Shown here in pieces: positions 1-6,078 of a stretch of 11,348 bases of DNA. The position numbers and the translations under genes are program-made. Origin of the DNA: an uncultured Sutterella sp. (lineage in GTDB: Bacteria; Pseudomonadota; Gammaproteobacteria; Burkholderiales; Burkholderiaceae_F); NCBI GenBank assembly GCA_900764215.1, contig CAAFNI010000522.1:1-11348 (forward strand). The letters are read 5' to 3'. Below the pieces are notes generated by a model. It was not told the DNA's origin. It did no database searches and saw only the letters and a program-made list of their open reading frames with translations. The first letter of the stretch is position 1, and each line of letters opens with the position of its first letter.

Positions 1-621
1 GACCGAGGCGGGCTTGTGGGCGCGGACGGCGCAACGCACCACGGCTTCTTCGACATCGCGCTTTTGCGCACGATTCCGAACATGACGGTGATGACGCCGT
101 CCGATGAGAACGAGTGCCGCCTCATGCTCAACACGGCCTACGCTCTCGACGGCCCCGCTTCGGTGCGCTACCCGCGCGGCCGAGGCCCGGGCGTCGAGGT
201 GACGGCCGCGGGCGAGACGATTCCGGTCGGCCGTTCGCGCACCCTGCGAAAGGGCGCCCGCGTGGCATTCCTCGGGTTCGGCAGCATGACGAACGTGCTC
301 GCGCCCGTCGCCGATAAGCTTGACGGCACGCTGATCGACATGCGCTTCGTCAAGCCGATCGACGAGGAGGCCGTGCTTGAGGCCGCGCGCACGCACGATC
401 TGATCGTCTGCGCCGAAGAAGGCATGCTCATGGGAGGCGCCTGCAGCGCCGTCCTTGAGACGCTCGCCGATCACGGCGTTGCCAAGCCGGTCATGCGCTT
501 CGGCCTTCCCGACGCGTTTGTCGAGCAGGGCACGCAGGCCGAGCTCCTTGAAGACGTCGGACTCACGTCCGAGGCCATCGAGGCCAAGGTCGTCGAGCGG
601 CTCGCAAAGCTCTCGGCCTGA
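1..621 (+). CDS. dxs: 1-deoxy-D-xylulose-5-phosphate synthase, C-terminal part (5' end cut off by window)
   Basis: This enzyme condenses pyruvate and glyceraldehyde 3-phosphate, using thiamine diphosphate, in the first step of the MEP isoprenoid pathway in the cytosol. The frame is open from base 1 and continues upstream, so only the last 206 residues are visible, out of roughly 620 in the family. They begin with the hallmark DRGGLVGADGATHHG motif. Its Arg, Asp and His match E. coli Dxs R420, D427 and H431. Also present are SDENECR, SVRYPRG, DMRFVKPIDE and a QGTQAELLEDVGL tail. The visible part covers the end of the pyrimidine-binding domain and the transketolase C-terminal domain. The stop is TGA at 619-621. 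A 91-bp gap with an imperfect GC-rich inverted repeat (about 624-644) but no T-tract follows. The family assignment is secure. Confidence 0.97.
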   Translation, partial: DRGGLVGADGATHHGFFDIALLRTIPNMTVMTPSDENECRLMLNTAYALDGPASVRYPRGRGPGVEVTAAGETIPVGRSRTLRKGARVAFLGFGSMTNVLAPVADKLDGTLIDMRFVKPIDEEAVLEAARTHDLIVCAEEGMLMGGACSAVLETLADHGVAKPVMRFGLPDAFVEQGTQAELLEDVGLTSEAIEAKVVERLAKLSA

Positions 622-712
622 GTGTGCGGCAATGAAGCCGCGCACGTCCGCGGCGCCGCCCTCGGGGTCGCGGCACCGAAGGGCAGAGACGGAAATGACG
701 TTTTGAGAGAGT

Positions 713-2728
713 GTGAGAAGAGATCGTGTCGGGCACCATCCATCCATCCATCCCTCCCTCCATCCATCCCTCCATCCATCTAGCCAGCCAGCCGCACGCC
801 GCATCGACAAGGCGCATATCTGGCGCAACGACATCACCGGGCTGCGCGCCGCAGCTGTCCTGCCGGTGCTGCTCTTTCACGCCTTTCCGCAGCTGCTCCC
901 GGGCGGCTTCTTCGGCGTGGACATCTTCTTCGTCATTTCCGGATATCTGATTTCCGGAATCATATTCCGGGAGCTGATCGCGGGCGCGTTCAGCTACAAA
1001 ACCTTTTACGCGAAAAGAATCAAGCGCATCCTGCCCAATCTCCTGCTGCTCTTTGCTTTCGTGAGCATTGCCGGGTATGTGTTTCTGCTTCCCATCGAAT
1101 ATGCCAATCTGGGCAAGCACATTTATTCGAGCGCGGCCTTTTTTCAGAATTTCCGTCTCCTGAGCGAGGTGGGATACTTCACGGAAGACGCACTGCGAAA
1201 GCCGCTCCTGCACCTCTGGAGCCTGGCGATCGAGGAGCAGTTCTACATCGTGTTTCCGATCCTTTGCGCGCTGATTTGGCGCGTGAAGAAGGCCCGGGTT
1301 CTTCTTCTCGGGGCTGCGGCGGCGCTCATCGTTTCGGGCTCCTTTGCGGCATGCCTTTGGGTTCGGGATCTGAGCTTCAATTTTTATTTTCCCTTGACGC
1401 GATTCTGGGAGCTGGGCTTCGGGATTCTGCTCGCCTACGTCGAAAGCTACGGCCTGTTCCGGCCCGGGCAAATGGCCAAGGGCCTTCGCAGCGCGCTCTC
1501 CTGCATCGGGCTCGTTCTGGTGCTCGCGCCGATGGCGGCATACTCGGCCTCGTGGCGCCATCCCGGCATCGTCACCCTGCTGCCGGTTCTGGGTTCGGTG
1601 CTCTTGATTGCCGCCCATGCGGATGCCGTCGTCAACCGAACGCTTTTGTCGTGGCGGCCGATGACCTACGTGGGCCTCATCAGCTATTCGCTGTACCTTT
1701 GGCACTGGCCGCTGCTGGCATTCCTGTTCCTCGTCAATCCGTCGGCGCCGGCCTGGTGCACGGTCCTCGCCTTGATCCTGAGCCTGCTGCTGTCGTCGGC
1801 CGTGTACCGATATGTCGAAAATCCCGTGAGGCGCAGCAGGACGCTCTTGGGCGTGTCGACCGTCAAGGTGCTCCTGGTCGGCCTCCTGCTCGCCGTTGCG
1901 GTCGGGCAGACCATTCGAAAAACGGACGGCATGCCGTTCCGAGGCGTGTACCCTGAAATCGACAGGATTCGGGCGGTCGGCGAATGGGATGCATACCGCG
2001 ATGCCGAAAAGCTGAAGTTTGAAGGCGTGGATGTTGCGGTCACGCTGAGAAAGGAAGTTCCGGAAATTCTCTTCGCCGGCGACTCTCATGCCGTGCAGTA
2101 CGGCAGGCGCATAGAGGCGCTGAGCGTGCTGTCGGACAGAAACGCGGGCATGATGGGCGAAGGCGGCAAATTCGTCTACGGCGCCTGCGACAATCCGGCC
2201 TACGGAGATGCGGCGCTGACCAAGGCGTTCTACAAGCTCCTGGAAGATCGGCGTGTCAAAACGGTGGTCGTCGCGAGCATATGGGGACAGTACGCCTCGG
2301 ATCCGGGCTTTGCCAAGGGACTCGAAGACCTGAAGAAGGCCGTTCAGAAGCGCGGGGATCTGAAGCTCTTCGTGCTTCTCGATGCGCCGTGGACGCCTGC
2401 CGCGCAAGGCAATCAGCAGGGCGACTACGATCCGTTGCGACACTTCAACCGCTGGGCCTTTTCCAGAGCCGACTTCGTGGTGCCGTATCCGAAGGACGAC
2501 GTCTGGAAAAGAGGCAACGAGGCCGTCGTCAAGGCGCTCGGAGACGCGGCCGAAATCATTTCCGTTGAGGAGCACGTCTGCAGCGGCGGCATGTGCGACC
2601 TGTACGAATGGTATCGCGACGACGATCATCTGCAACCCGTTGCGCTTGAGGAAAAGGCCGTCTGGCTCAATCCGATTTTTGGTCTTCCCCCAGATCGTCC
2701 GGAGGCGGGAGGCGTCCGTGCCCGATGA
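713..2728 (+). CDS. Membrane O-acyltransferase, AT3 domain fused to a periplasmic SGNH domain (OafA/YrhL type)
   Basis: Likely transfers acyl (probably acetyl) groups across the inner membrane onto a surface glycan such as LPS O-antigen or peptidoglycan; the acceptor cannot be read from sequence. The acyltransferase-3 domain spans about residues 38-400, with roughly ten hydrophobic segments. It has the R-X10-H signature (R45, H56), GGFFGVDIFFVISGYLISG, KRIKRILP, LLHLWSLAIEEQFY (about 165-178) and SLYLWHWPLL (about 325). A C-terminal SGNH domain has GDSH at 456-459 and a DxxH pair at D636/H639. The stop is TGA at 2726-2728. No ATG, GTG or TTG lies in frame between the tetranucleotide tract and the domain, so the nearest start is GTG 713, with only a poor GAGAGA ribosome site. 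Residues 9-24 are a repeated HPS[I/L] peptide encoded by the tract. Several AGA/AGG Arg codons suggest a different history from its neighbours. Family secure; start uncertain. Confidence 0.9.
   Translation: MRRDRVGHHPSIHPSLHPSLHPSSQPAARRIDKAHIWRNDITGLRAAAVLPVLLFHAFPQLLPGGFFGVDIFFVISGYLISGIIFRELIAGAFSYKTFYAKRIKRILPNLLLLFAFVSIAGYVFLLPIEYANLGKHIYSSAAFFQNFRLLSEVGYFTEDALRKPLLHLWSLAIEEQFYIVFPILCALIWRVKKARVLLLGAAAALIVSGSFAACLWVRDLSFNFYFPLTRFWELGFGILLAYVESYGLFRPGQMAKGLRSALSCIGLVLVLAPMAAYSASWRHPGIVTLLPVLGSVLLIAAHADAVVNRTLLSWRPMTYVGLISYSLYLWHWPLLAFLFLVNPSAPAWCTVLALILSLLLSSAVYRYVENPVRRSRTLLGVSTVKVLLVGLLLAVAVGQTIRKTDGMPFRGVYPEIDRIRAVGEWDAYRDAEKLKFEGVDVAVTLRKEVPEILFAGDSHAVQYGRRIEALSVLSDRNAGMMGEGGKFVYGACDNPAYGDAALTKAFYKLLEDRRVKTVVVASIWGQYASDPGFAKGLEDLKKAVQKRGDLKLFVLLDAPWTPAAQGNQQGDYDPLRHFNRWAFSRADFVVPYPKDDVWKRGNEAVVKALGDAAEIISVEEHVCSGGMCDLYEWYRDDDHLQPVALEEKAVWLNPIFGLPPDRPEAGGVRAR
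737..792 (+). repeat. Imperfect tetranucleotide tract (CATC/CCTC) at the 5' end of the acyltransferase gene
   Basis: Eleven units of period 4 run from 737 to 780: four CATC, two CCTC, two CATC, one CCTC, two CATC. Three related units, TAGC-CAGC-CAGC, follow at 781-792. Because 4 is not a multiple of 3, gain or loss of one unit shifts the frame between the upstream starts and the acyltransferase domain. The upstream reading frames are all open into the tract: GTG 713 (in frame now), GTG 726 (in frame after a gain of one unit) and TTG 703 (in frame after loss of one). The interruptions by CCTC should lower the slippage rate compared with a pure tract. Confidence 0.9.
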
Positions 2729-2751
2729 GGCCGGGCGCGGACGCATGAACG

Positions 2752-3243
2752 TTACGCGCGGAAGTTCGTGAAGTTGAGCGGCACTTCCTTCACCTCGGCC
2801 TTGAGAAGCGCGATGGCTTCCTGCAGGGCGTCGCGCTTGGCGCCCGAAACGCGCACGATGTCGCCCTGAATGGCGGCCGTGAGCTTGAGCGCCTTGGCAT
2901 TCTTGATGATGCCCTGGATGCTCTTGCCGAGCTCCTTCGTGACGCCTTCCTTCACGATGATGGTCTGCTTGAGGCAGTCGCCGCCGATCTTTTCGGGCGC
3001 CTTGGATTCGTCGAGAAAGCGCACGTCGATGCCGCGCTTGGCGAGCTTGCCGATGTGCACGTCGCGCACCTGACGAAGCTGGAAGTCGCTTTCGGCAACA
3101 AGATAGAGTTCGAGGTCCTTCTGCTCGACAGAAGCCTTGGTGCCTCGGAAGTCGTAGCGGGTGCCGATTTCCTTCTGAGCCTGATCGACGGCATTGCGCA
3201 GTTCGACGGCGTCGGCCTTGACTTCAACGTCAAAAGAGGGCAT
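2752..3243 (-). CDS. yajQ: YajQ family nucleotide-binding protein
   Basis: YajQ (UPF0234) is a small cytosolic protein with two ferredoxin-like folds; members bind nucleotides, and cyclic-di-GMP binding has been described for Xanthomonas and Pseudomonas homologues. Its exact role here is unknown. Recognisable parts are the MPSFDVEVKAD start, AQKEIGTRYDFRGTKASVE, KRGIDVRFLDESKAPEKIGGD, GKSIQGIIKNAKALKLTAAIQGDIVRVSGAKRD in pieces, and the C-terminal PLNFTNFRA. I chose the ATG at 3241-3243. It gives MPSFD at the N terminus and 163 residues, the usual length, and it has GGAG at 3250-3253 six bases upstream. An in-frame ATG four codons earlier (3253-3255) has no ribosome site. The gene is convergent with the acyltransferase, with 23 bp between the stops and no T-tract terminator visible. 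It diverges from murB. Confidence 0.95.
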   Translation of the reverse strand: MPSFDVEVKADAVELRNAVDQAQKEIGTRYDFRGTKASVEQKDLELYLVAESDFQLRQVRDVHIGKLAKRGIDVRFLDESKAPEKIGGDCLKQTIIVKEGVTKELGKSIQGIIKNAKALKLTAAIQGDIVRVSGAKRDALQEAIALLKAEVKEVPLNFTNFRA

Positions 3244-3283
3244 GTGTGTCTCCATGGGTTGGGGCCGCGAAGCGGCCGTTGCG

Positions 3284-3312
3284 GGATCCGACGTTTCTAC
3301 CGCATCGGATCC
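3284..3312. promoter_or_regulatory. Inverted repeat flanking the yajQ -10 box (candidate operator)
   Basis: Perfect 8-bp arms GGATCCGA (3284-3291) and TCGGATCC (3305-3312) are separated by 13 bases. The -10 hexamer of the yajQ promoter lies exactly between the arms and the right arm lies in the spacer, the geometry of a repressor site. Each arm contains the 6-bp palindrome GGATCC, so part of the symmetry could be chance. Confidence 0.4.
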
Positions 3313-3322
3313 GCCCTGTCAA
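3294..3322 (-). promoter_or_regulatory. Sigma70-type promoter for yajQ
   Basis: Read on the minus strand, a perfect TTGACA (3322-3317) is followed by a 17-base spacer and TAGAAA (3299-3294). It points into yajQ, whose ATG is about 50 bases downstream. The -10 matches four of six consensus positions. Confidence 0.7.
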
Positions 3323-3373
3323 GACGACATGGGACAAAACACGATGCGCGCGGGTGAGGCGGTAGGCGGTCCC

Positions 3374-3379
3374 TATAAT
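3374..3379 (+). promoter_or_regulatory. Perfect TATAAT -10 box upstream of murB
   Basis: TATAAT lies 50 bases before the murB ATG. No convincing -35 hexamer is found at 16-18 bases upstream; the sequence there is G-rich. Transcription would begin near 3386 and leave a leader of about 45 bases. Confidence 0.55.
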
Positions 3380-3397
3380 GACCTTAGAACAACTGAT

Positions 3398-3421
3398 AAG
3401 GGACGGCTCGCGACAGCCGTC
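3398..3421 (+). promoter_or_regulatory. Distant ribosome-binding sequence followed by a hairpin before murB
   Basis: The only purine-rich site before murB is AAGGGA at 3398-3403, about 26 bases from the ATG, which is too far for normal use. Between them a perfect 7-bp stem, GACGGCT (3402-3408) with AGCCGTC (3415-3421) and a 6-base loop, ends 8 bases before the ATG. When folded it would bring AAGG to a normal distance. This is inferred from sequence alone. Confidence 0.4.
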
Positions 3422-3429
3422 GAAACGCC

Positions 3430-4461
3430 ATGAAGTCAAGCATTGAAGCTCGCCGTCCGCTCGACGGCCTCACCACCTTCGGAACGCATGCCGAAGCCGA
3501 CTACTATGCCGAAGCGGGTTCGCTCGACGAACTCGAAGCGCTTTTGGCTGAAGCTCACGCCAACGGCCGGCCCGTGCACTTTCTCGGCGCGGGCGCCAAC
3601 ACGATCGCGATGAGCCGGGTGCCCGGCATGACCATCCGCATCACGATCAAGGGCGTGGAGATGTCCGCCGCCCCCAACGGCGACGTGCTCGTCAAGTGCG
3701 GAGCGGGCGAGATCTTCGACGACATCGTGGCCCGCACCCTTGAGGCGGGCATCGGCGGCTTGGAAAATCTCTCGGCCATTCCGGGCACCGTGGGCGGCGC
3801 CGTTGTGCAGAACATAGGCGCCTACGGCGTCGAGCTCGCCGAGCGTCTTTCCTCCGTCACGGTCTACGACCGCACGGAAAAGGCCGTGCGCGTGCTCACC
3901 GTCGAGGAGTGCGACTTCAGCTACCGCCGCAGCGTCATGAAGACCGAGGCCGGACGCGGCTTCGTGGTGCTTTCCGCGACGCTGAGGCTGCCCGCCGTGT
4001 GGACGCCTGTTCTGGGCTACAAGGATCTTGAAGCCGAACTCGAGGCCCGGGGCCTCACGCCCGAAACCGTGACGGCGCCCCTTATGAGCGAAATCGTGCG
4101 CGCCGTCCGCGCCCGCAAGCTTCCCGACCCCAAGGTGATCGGCAATGCGGGCTCCTTCTTCACGAACCCCGTCATCACGAAGGTGCACTGGCGCGAGCTT
4201 CTCGCGCAGCATCCGAGCCTCGTCTACTACCGGCTCGGCGGCGGCCGCATGAAGCTTGCCGCCGCATGGCTCATTGAGGCTGCGGGCTTCAAGGGCTGGT
4301 CCGAAGGTGCCGTGGGCGTCTATGAGCATCATGCGCTCATCCTCGTCAACCGCGGCGGCGCCACGGGCGAAGACGTCATGGCGCTCGCCGAAAAAATTCA
4401 AAAGCGCGTCCGGGATCTCTTCGGCGTGCAGCTCGAGATGGAGCCCGTGCGCCTCGGCTGA
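3430..4461 (+). CDS. murB: UDP-N-acetylenolpyruvoylglucosamine reductase
   Basis: This FAD enzyme reduces UDP-GlcNAc-enolpyruvate with NADPH to UDP-N-acetylmuramic acid, the second committed step of peptidoglycan synthesis, in the cytosol. The product is 343 residues, against 342 in E. coli. FAD-domain motifs are FLGAGANTIAMS, then NLSAIPGTVGGAVVQNIGAYG and DFSYRRSVMK. The MurB C-terminal domain carries GNAGSFFTNPVI, whose S242 matches the E. coli proton donor S229. The tail GVQLEMEPVRLG has E338 matching catalytic E325. It is the E. coli-like (type I) form. The ATG at 3430 gives an N terminus of the expected length. It is transcribed alone or with the downstream hemolysin III gene, though a hairpin and 209 bases lie between them. 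Confidence 0.97.
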   Translation: MKSSIEARRPLDGLTTFGTHAEADYYAEAGSLDELEALLAEAHANGRPVHFLGAGANTIAMSRVPGMTIRITIKGVEMSAAPNGDVLVKCGAGEIFDDIVARTLEAGIGGLENLSAIPGTVGGAVVQNIGAYGVELAERLSSVTVYDRTEKAVRVLTVEECDFSYRRSVMKTEAGRGFVVLSATLRLPAVWTPVLGYKDLEAELEARGLTPETVTAPLMSEIVRAVRARKLPDPKVIGNAGSFFTNPVITKVHWRELLAQHPSLVYYRLGGGRMKLAAAWLIEAAGFKGWSEGAVGVYEHHALILVNRGGATGEDVMALAEKIQKRVRDLFGVQLEMEPVRLG

Positions 4462-4481
4462 ACACGGTTGAAGGCTTGAAA

Positions 4482-4515
4482 AAGGGCTGCCGGCGCAGGA
4501 GCGCAGGCGGCCCTT
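4482..4515 (+). terminator. Possible terminator hairpin after murB
   Basis: Ten-base arms AAGGGCTGCC (4482-4491) and GGCGGCCCTT (4506-4515) pair with one G-U wobble. The loop has an inner GCGC/GCGC pair. It sits 20 bases after the murB stop. The T-tract is poor (TTGTCCGTCTTGG), so termination may be weak or Rho-dependent. Confidence 0.45.
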
Positions 4516-4581
4516 GTCCGTCTTGGTCCGCCCGAATGACGGCGGCATGGGCTGGGCGTCCGCCTGGGTGTTGCAAGCCGA

Positions 4582-4587
4582 TACAAT
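4582..4587 (+). promoter_or_regulatory. Possible -10 box (TACAAT) before the hemolysin III gene
   Basis: TACAAT lies 83 bases before the gene start and after the murB hairpin, at the beginning of a stretch (about 4571-4670) that is more AT-rich than its surroundings. No good -35 is seen, so this is a weak call. Confidence 0.3.
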
Positions 4588-4654
4588 GATGCGGGTTTAC
4601 CCTAGTATTTGGTTTCGGTCTTCTCTTCTTGACGAATACAGAATGTACAAGTTC

Positions 4655-4661
4655 AAGGAGG
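4655..4661 (+). promoter_or_regulatory. Strong Shine-Dalgarno site that fixes the hemolysin III start
   Basis: AAGGAGG lies nine bases before ATG 4671. An upstream in-frame ATG at 4629 has no such site, so 4671 is preferred. Confidence 0.8.
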
Positions 4662-4670
4662 AATTTCCAA

Positions 4671-5342
4671 ATGCCCAACAACACGCCCGCAGCCGCCGTC
4701 GGCTGCTATTCGCTCGGCGAGGAGATCGCCAATTCGGTGACGCACGGCGTTGCCGCGCTCTTGAGCATTGCGGGACTCGTCGTGATGCTCTGCATGATGC
4801 CGGTCTCGGCCGGCGCGTCCACGATCACGGCCGCCGCGGTGTTCGGCGCCTCGATGATATTTCTCTATACGGCCTCGACGCTCTACCATGCCGTCCCGAA
4901 CATTCGCGTCAAGCGCATTCTCCAGGTGCTCGATCATTCGGCCATCTATGTGATGATCGCGGGCTCCTACACGCCGTTTTGCCTCGTCACGCTCAAGGGA
5001 GAGACGGGGACGATGCTCTGCATTGCGGTTTGGTCGATTGCGCTCGCGGGCATCATTCTGCAGCCCGTGCTCATGAAGCGCGCCGAATGGCTCAACTGCC
5101 TGCTCTATCTGCTGCTGGGATGGTGCGTCGTGCTGGTCTTCGAGCCTCTCATGGCGGCGCTCCCGACGACGGGCATCTGGCTTCTGGCGGCGGGCGGCAT
5201 CGTCTACTCGCTCGGCGTCGTCTTCTACTTGTGGGAGCGGATTCCGTACAACCATGCCATCTGGCACCTCTTCGTGCTGGGCGGCACCGTGCTTCAGTTC
5301 TTTTCCGTGCTCTTTTACGTGCTGCCGGCGGGCGCTTCCTGA
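4671..5342 (+). CDS. trhA: Hemolysin III / PAQR family integral membrane protein
   Basis: The product is a seven-helix inner-membrane protein of 223 residues, matching E. coli YqfA/TrhA (about 219). The family (HlyIII, PAQR) has been linked to membrane-lipid and energy homeostasis; the hemolysin name is historical and does not show toxicity. The conserved pattern is all present: E18, N21 and H25 in EEIANSVTHG; S69 and H73 in TASTLYHAVPN; D88-H89 with GSYTPF following; and H195/H199 in NHAIWHLFV. Ser, Asp and His residues at such positions form the metal site in PAQR structures. The start is set by the AAGGAGG site. The gene follows murB on the same strand but probably has its own promoter, and it runs convergently towards rpsT. 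Confidence 0.93.
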   Translation: MPNNTPAAAVGCYSLGEEIANSVTHGVAALLSIAGLVVMLCMMPVSAGASTITAAAVFGASMIFLYTASTLYHAVPNIRVKRILQVLDHSAIYVMIAGSYTPFCLVTLKGETGTMLCIAVWSIALAGIILQPVLMKRAEWLNCLLYLLLGWCVVLVFEPLMAALPTTGIWLLAAGGIVYSLGVVFYLWERIPYNHAIWHLFVLGGTVLQFFSVLFYVLPAGAS

Positions 5343-5344
5343 GG

Positions 5345-5370
5345 CGTCCGACGCCGGGCGTCGTCGGACG
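5345..5370 (+). terminator. Hairpin just after the hemolysin III stop
   Basis: Perfect 9-bp arms CGTCCGACG (5345-5353) and CGTCGGACG (5362-5370) with an 8-base loop start three bases past the stop codon. No T-run follows. It may stabilise the mRNA 3' end or act together with the terminator 25 bases downstream. Confidence 0.45.
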
Positions 5371-5394
5371 AACCGGCAAACGGGAGAGGGGACG

Positions 5395-5429
5395 AAAAAA
5401 AAACGCACTCCGCTTCGGAGTGCGTTTTT
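5395..5429. terminator. Bidirectional Rho-independent terminator between hemolysin III gene and rpsT
   Basis: An 8-bp stem CGCACTCC/GGAGTGCG (5404-5411 with 5417-5424) and a GCTTC loop is flanked by nine A on the left (5395-5403) and five T on the right (5425-5429). It is therefore a valid terminator in both directions, as expected between convergent genes. Confidence 0.9.
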
Positions 5430-5450
5430 CGTCAGGATCCGACGTTCCGA

Positions 5451-5714
5451 TTAGGCCATGGCCTTGATGGAAGCGGAGAGACGGCTCTTGTGGCGGGCGG
5501 CGGCGTTCGTGTGGAGAACGCCCTTGCGGGCCATGGAGTCGATCACGGATTCGGCCTTCTTGAAGGCTTCCTGAGCGGCGGCCTTGTCGCCGGCGACGAT
5601 GAGCTTGCGCACGGCCTTGATGGCGGTGCGGAACTGGCTGCGCTGAGCCGAGAGGTGCATGTTGCGCACAACCATCTGGCGGGCGCGCTTGCGAGCTTGC
5701 TTGGTATTGGCCAT
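5451..5714 (-). CDS. rpsT: 30S ribosomal protein S20
   Basis: S20 binds 16S rRNA early in small-subunit assembly. The 87-residue product has the length of E. coli S20 and the typical basic, Ala-rich three-helix sequence: MANTKQARKRARQMVV, then SQFRTAIKAVRKLI, AFKKAESVIDSMARKGVLHTN in two pieces, and AARHKSRLSASIKAM at the end. The start ATG (5714-5712) has AAGGAA at 5724-5729 nine bases upstream. It stands alone and is divergent from murJ. In E. coli S20 represses its own translation; whether the small hairpin in the leader here (5759-5775) has a similar role is unknown. Confidence 0.98.
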   Translation of the reverse strand: MANTKQARKRARQMVVRNMHLSAQRSQFRTAIKAVRKLIVAGDKAAAQEAFKKAESVIDSMARKGVLHTNAAARHKSRLSASIKAMA

Positions 5715-6078
5715 TTTTCTAAATTCCTTGCCTATGAATTAAACAGTTGGCGTCCAGAGCATTCCGGTGGAATGCCTGATCCCGGTGTTCCCGTGGTGCG
5801 CGTCAAGCGCTGTCCGGACGCCGCTGCATAACCTCCGCTTGAGGCGGGGAAAGTGCATCGCGGTTGCGCGAGACACCAAAGATTTCGTGAATTTCCGGGG
5901 TCGACCGCAACACTTCCGTTCCTTGTCCGCCTGAGGTTGGGGCATCAGCCGGCCTGTCCGAACGGAGGCTTTTGAATTGCATGACTCCGAAAAGCCCTCA
6001 ACTATATCAAATTTCCAAGATGCAGGCGCGTTTTCGAGTAGAATTTTTTGCGTTTTCCAATTTCCGACGGGTTGGCAC
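5715..6078. other. Divergent rpsT/murJ intergenic region (364 bp)
   Basis: No gene is visible; the open frames through it lack family features. On the rpsT side it holds the ribosome site, an AT-rich patch near 5735-5745 that could be a -10 (TTTAAT, minus strand) and a perfect hairpin GCATTCC/GGAATGC (5759-5765, 5769-5775, 3-base loop) that would lie at or upstream of the rpsT transcript start. On the murJ side, TAGAAT at 6039-6044 and TATATC at 6003-6008 are possible -10 boxes without good -35 partners. Confidence 0.5.

Noticed and set aside
632..706. A 24-codon ORF between dxs and the acyltransferase
   Set aside because: It has no ribosome site and no recognisable features, and its composition is explained by GC-rich intergenic DNA.
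563..2746. A 727-codon open frame on the minus strand opposite the acyltransferase
   Set aside because: It mirrors the codons of a clearly conserved membrane enzyme and has low-complexity Arg/Glu/Gln-rich sequence with no family features. Long antisense frames are common in GC-rich DNA.
5435..5446. GGATCCGACGTT repeated here and at 3284-3295
   Set aside because: A shared 12-mer is expected a few times by chance among all pairs in an 11-kb window, and the second copy lacks the inverted partner and a promoter.
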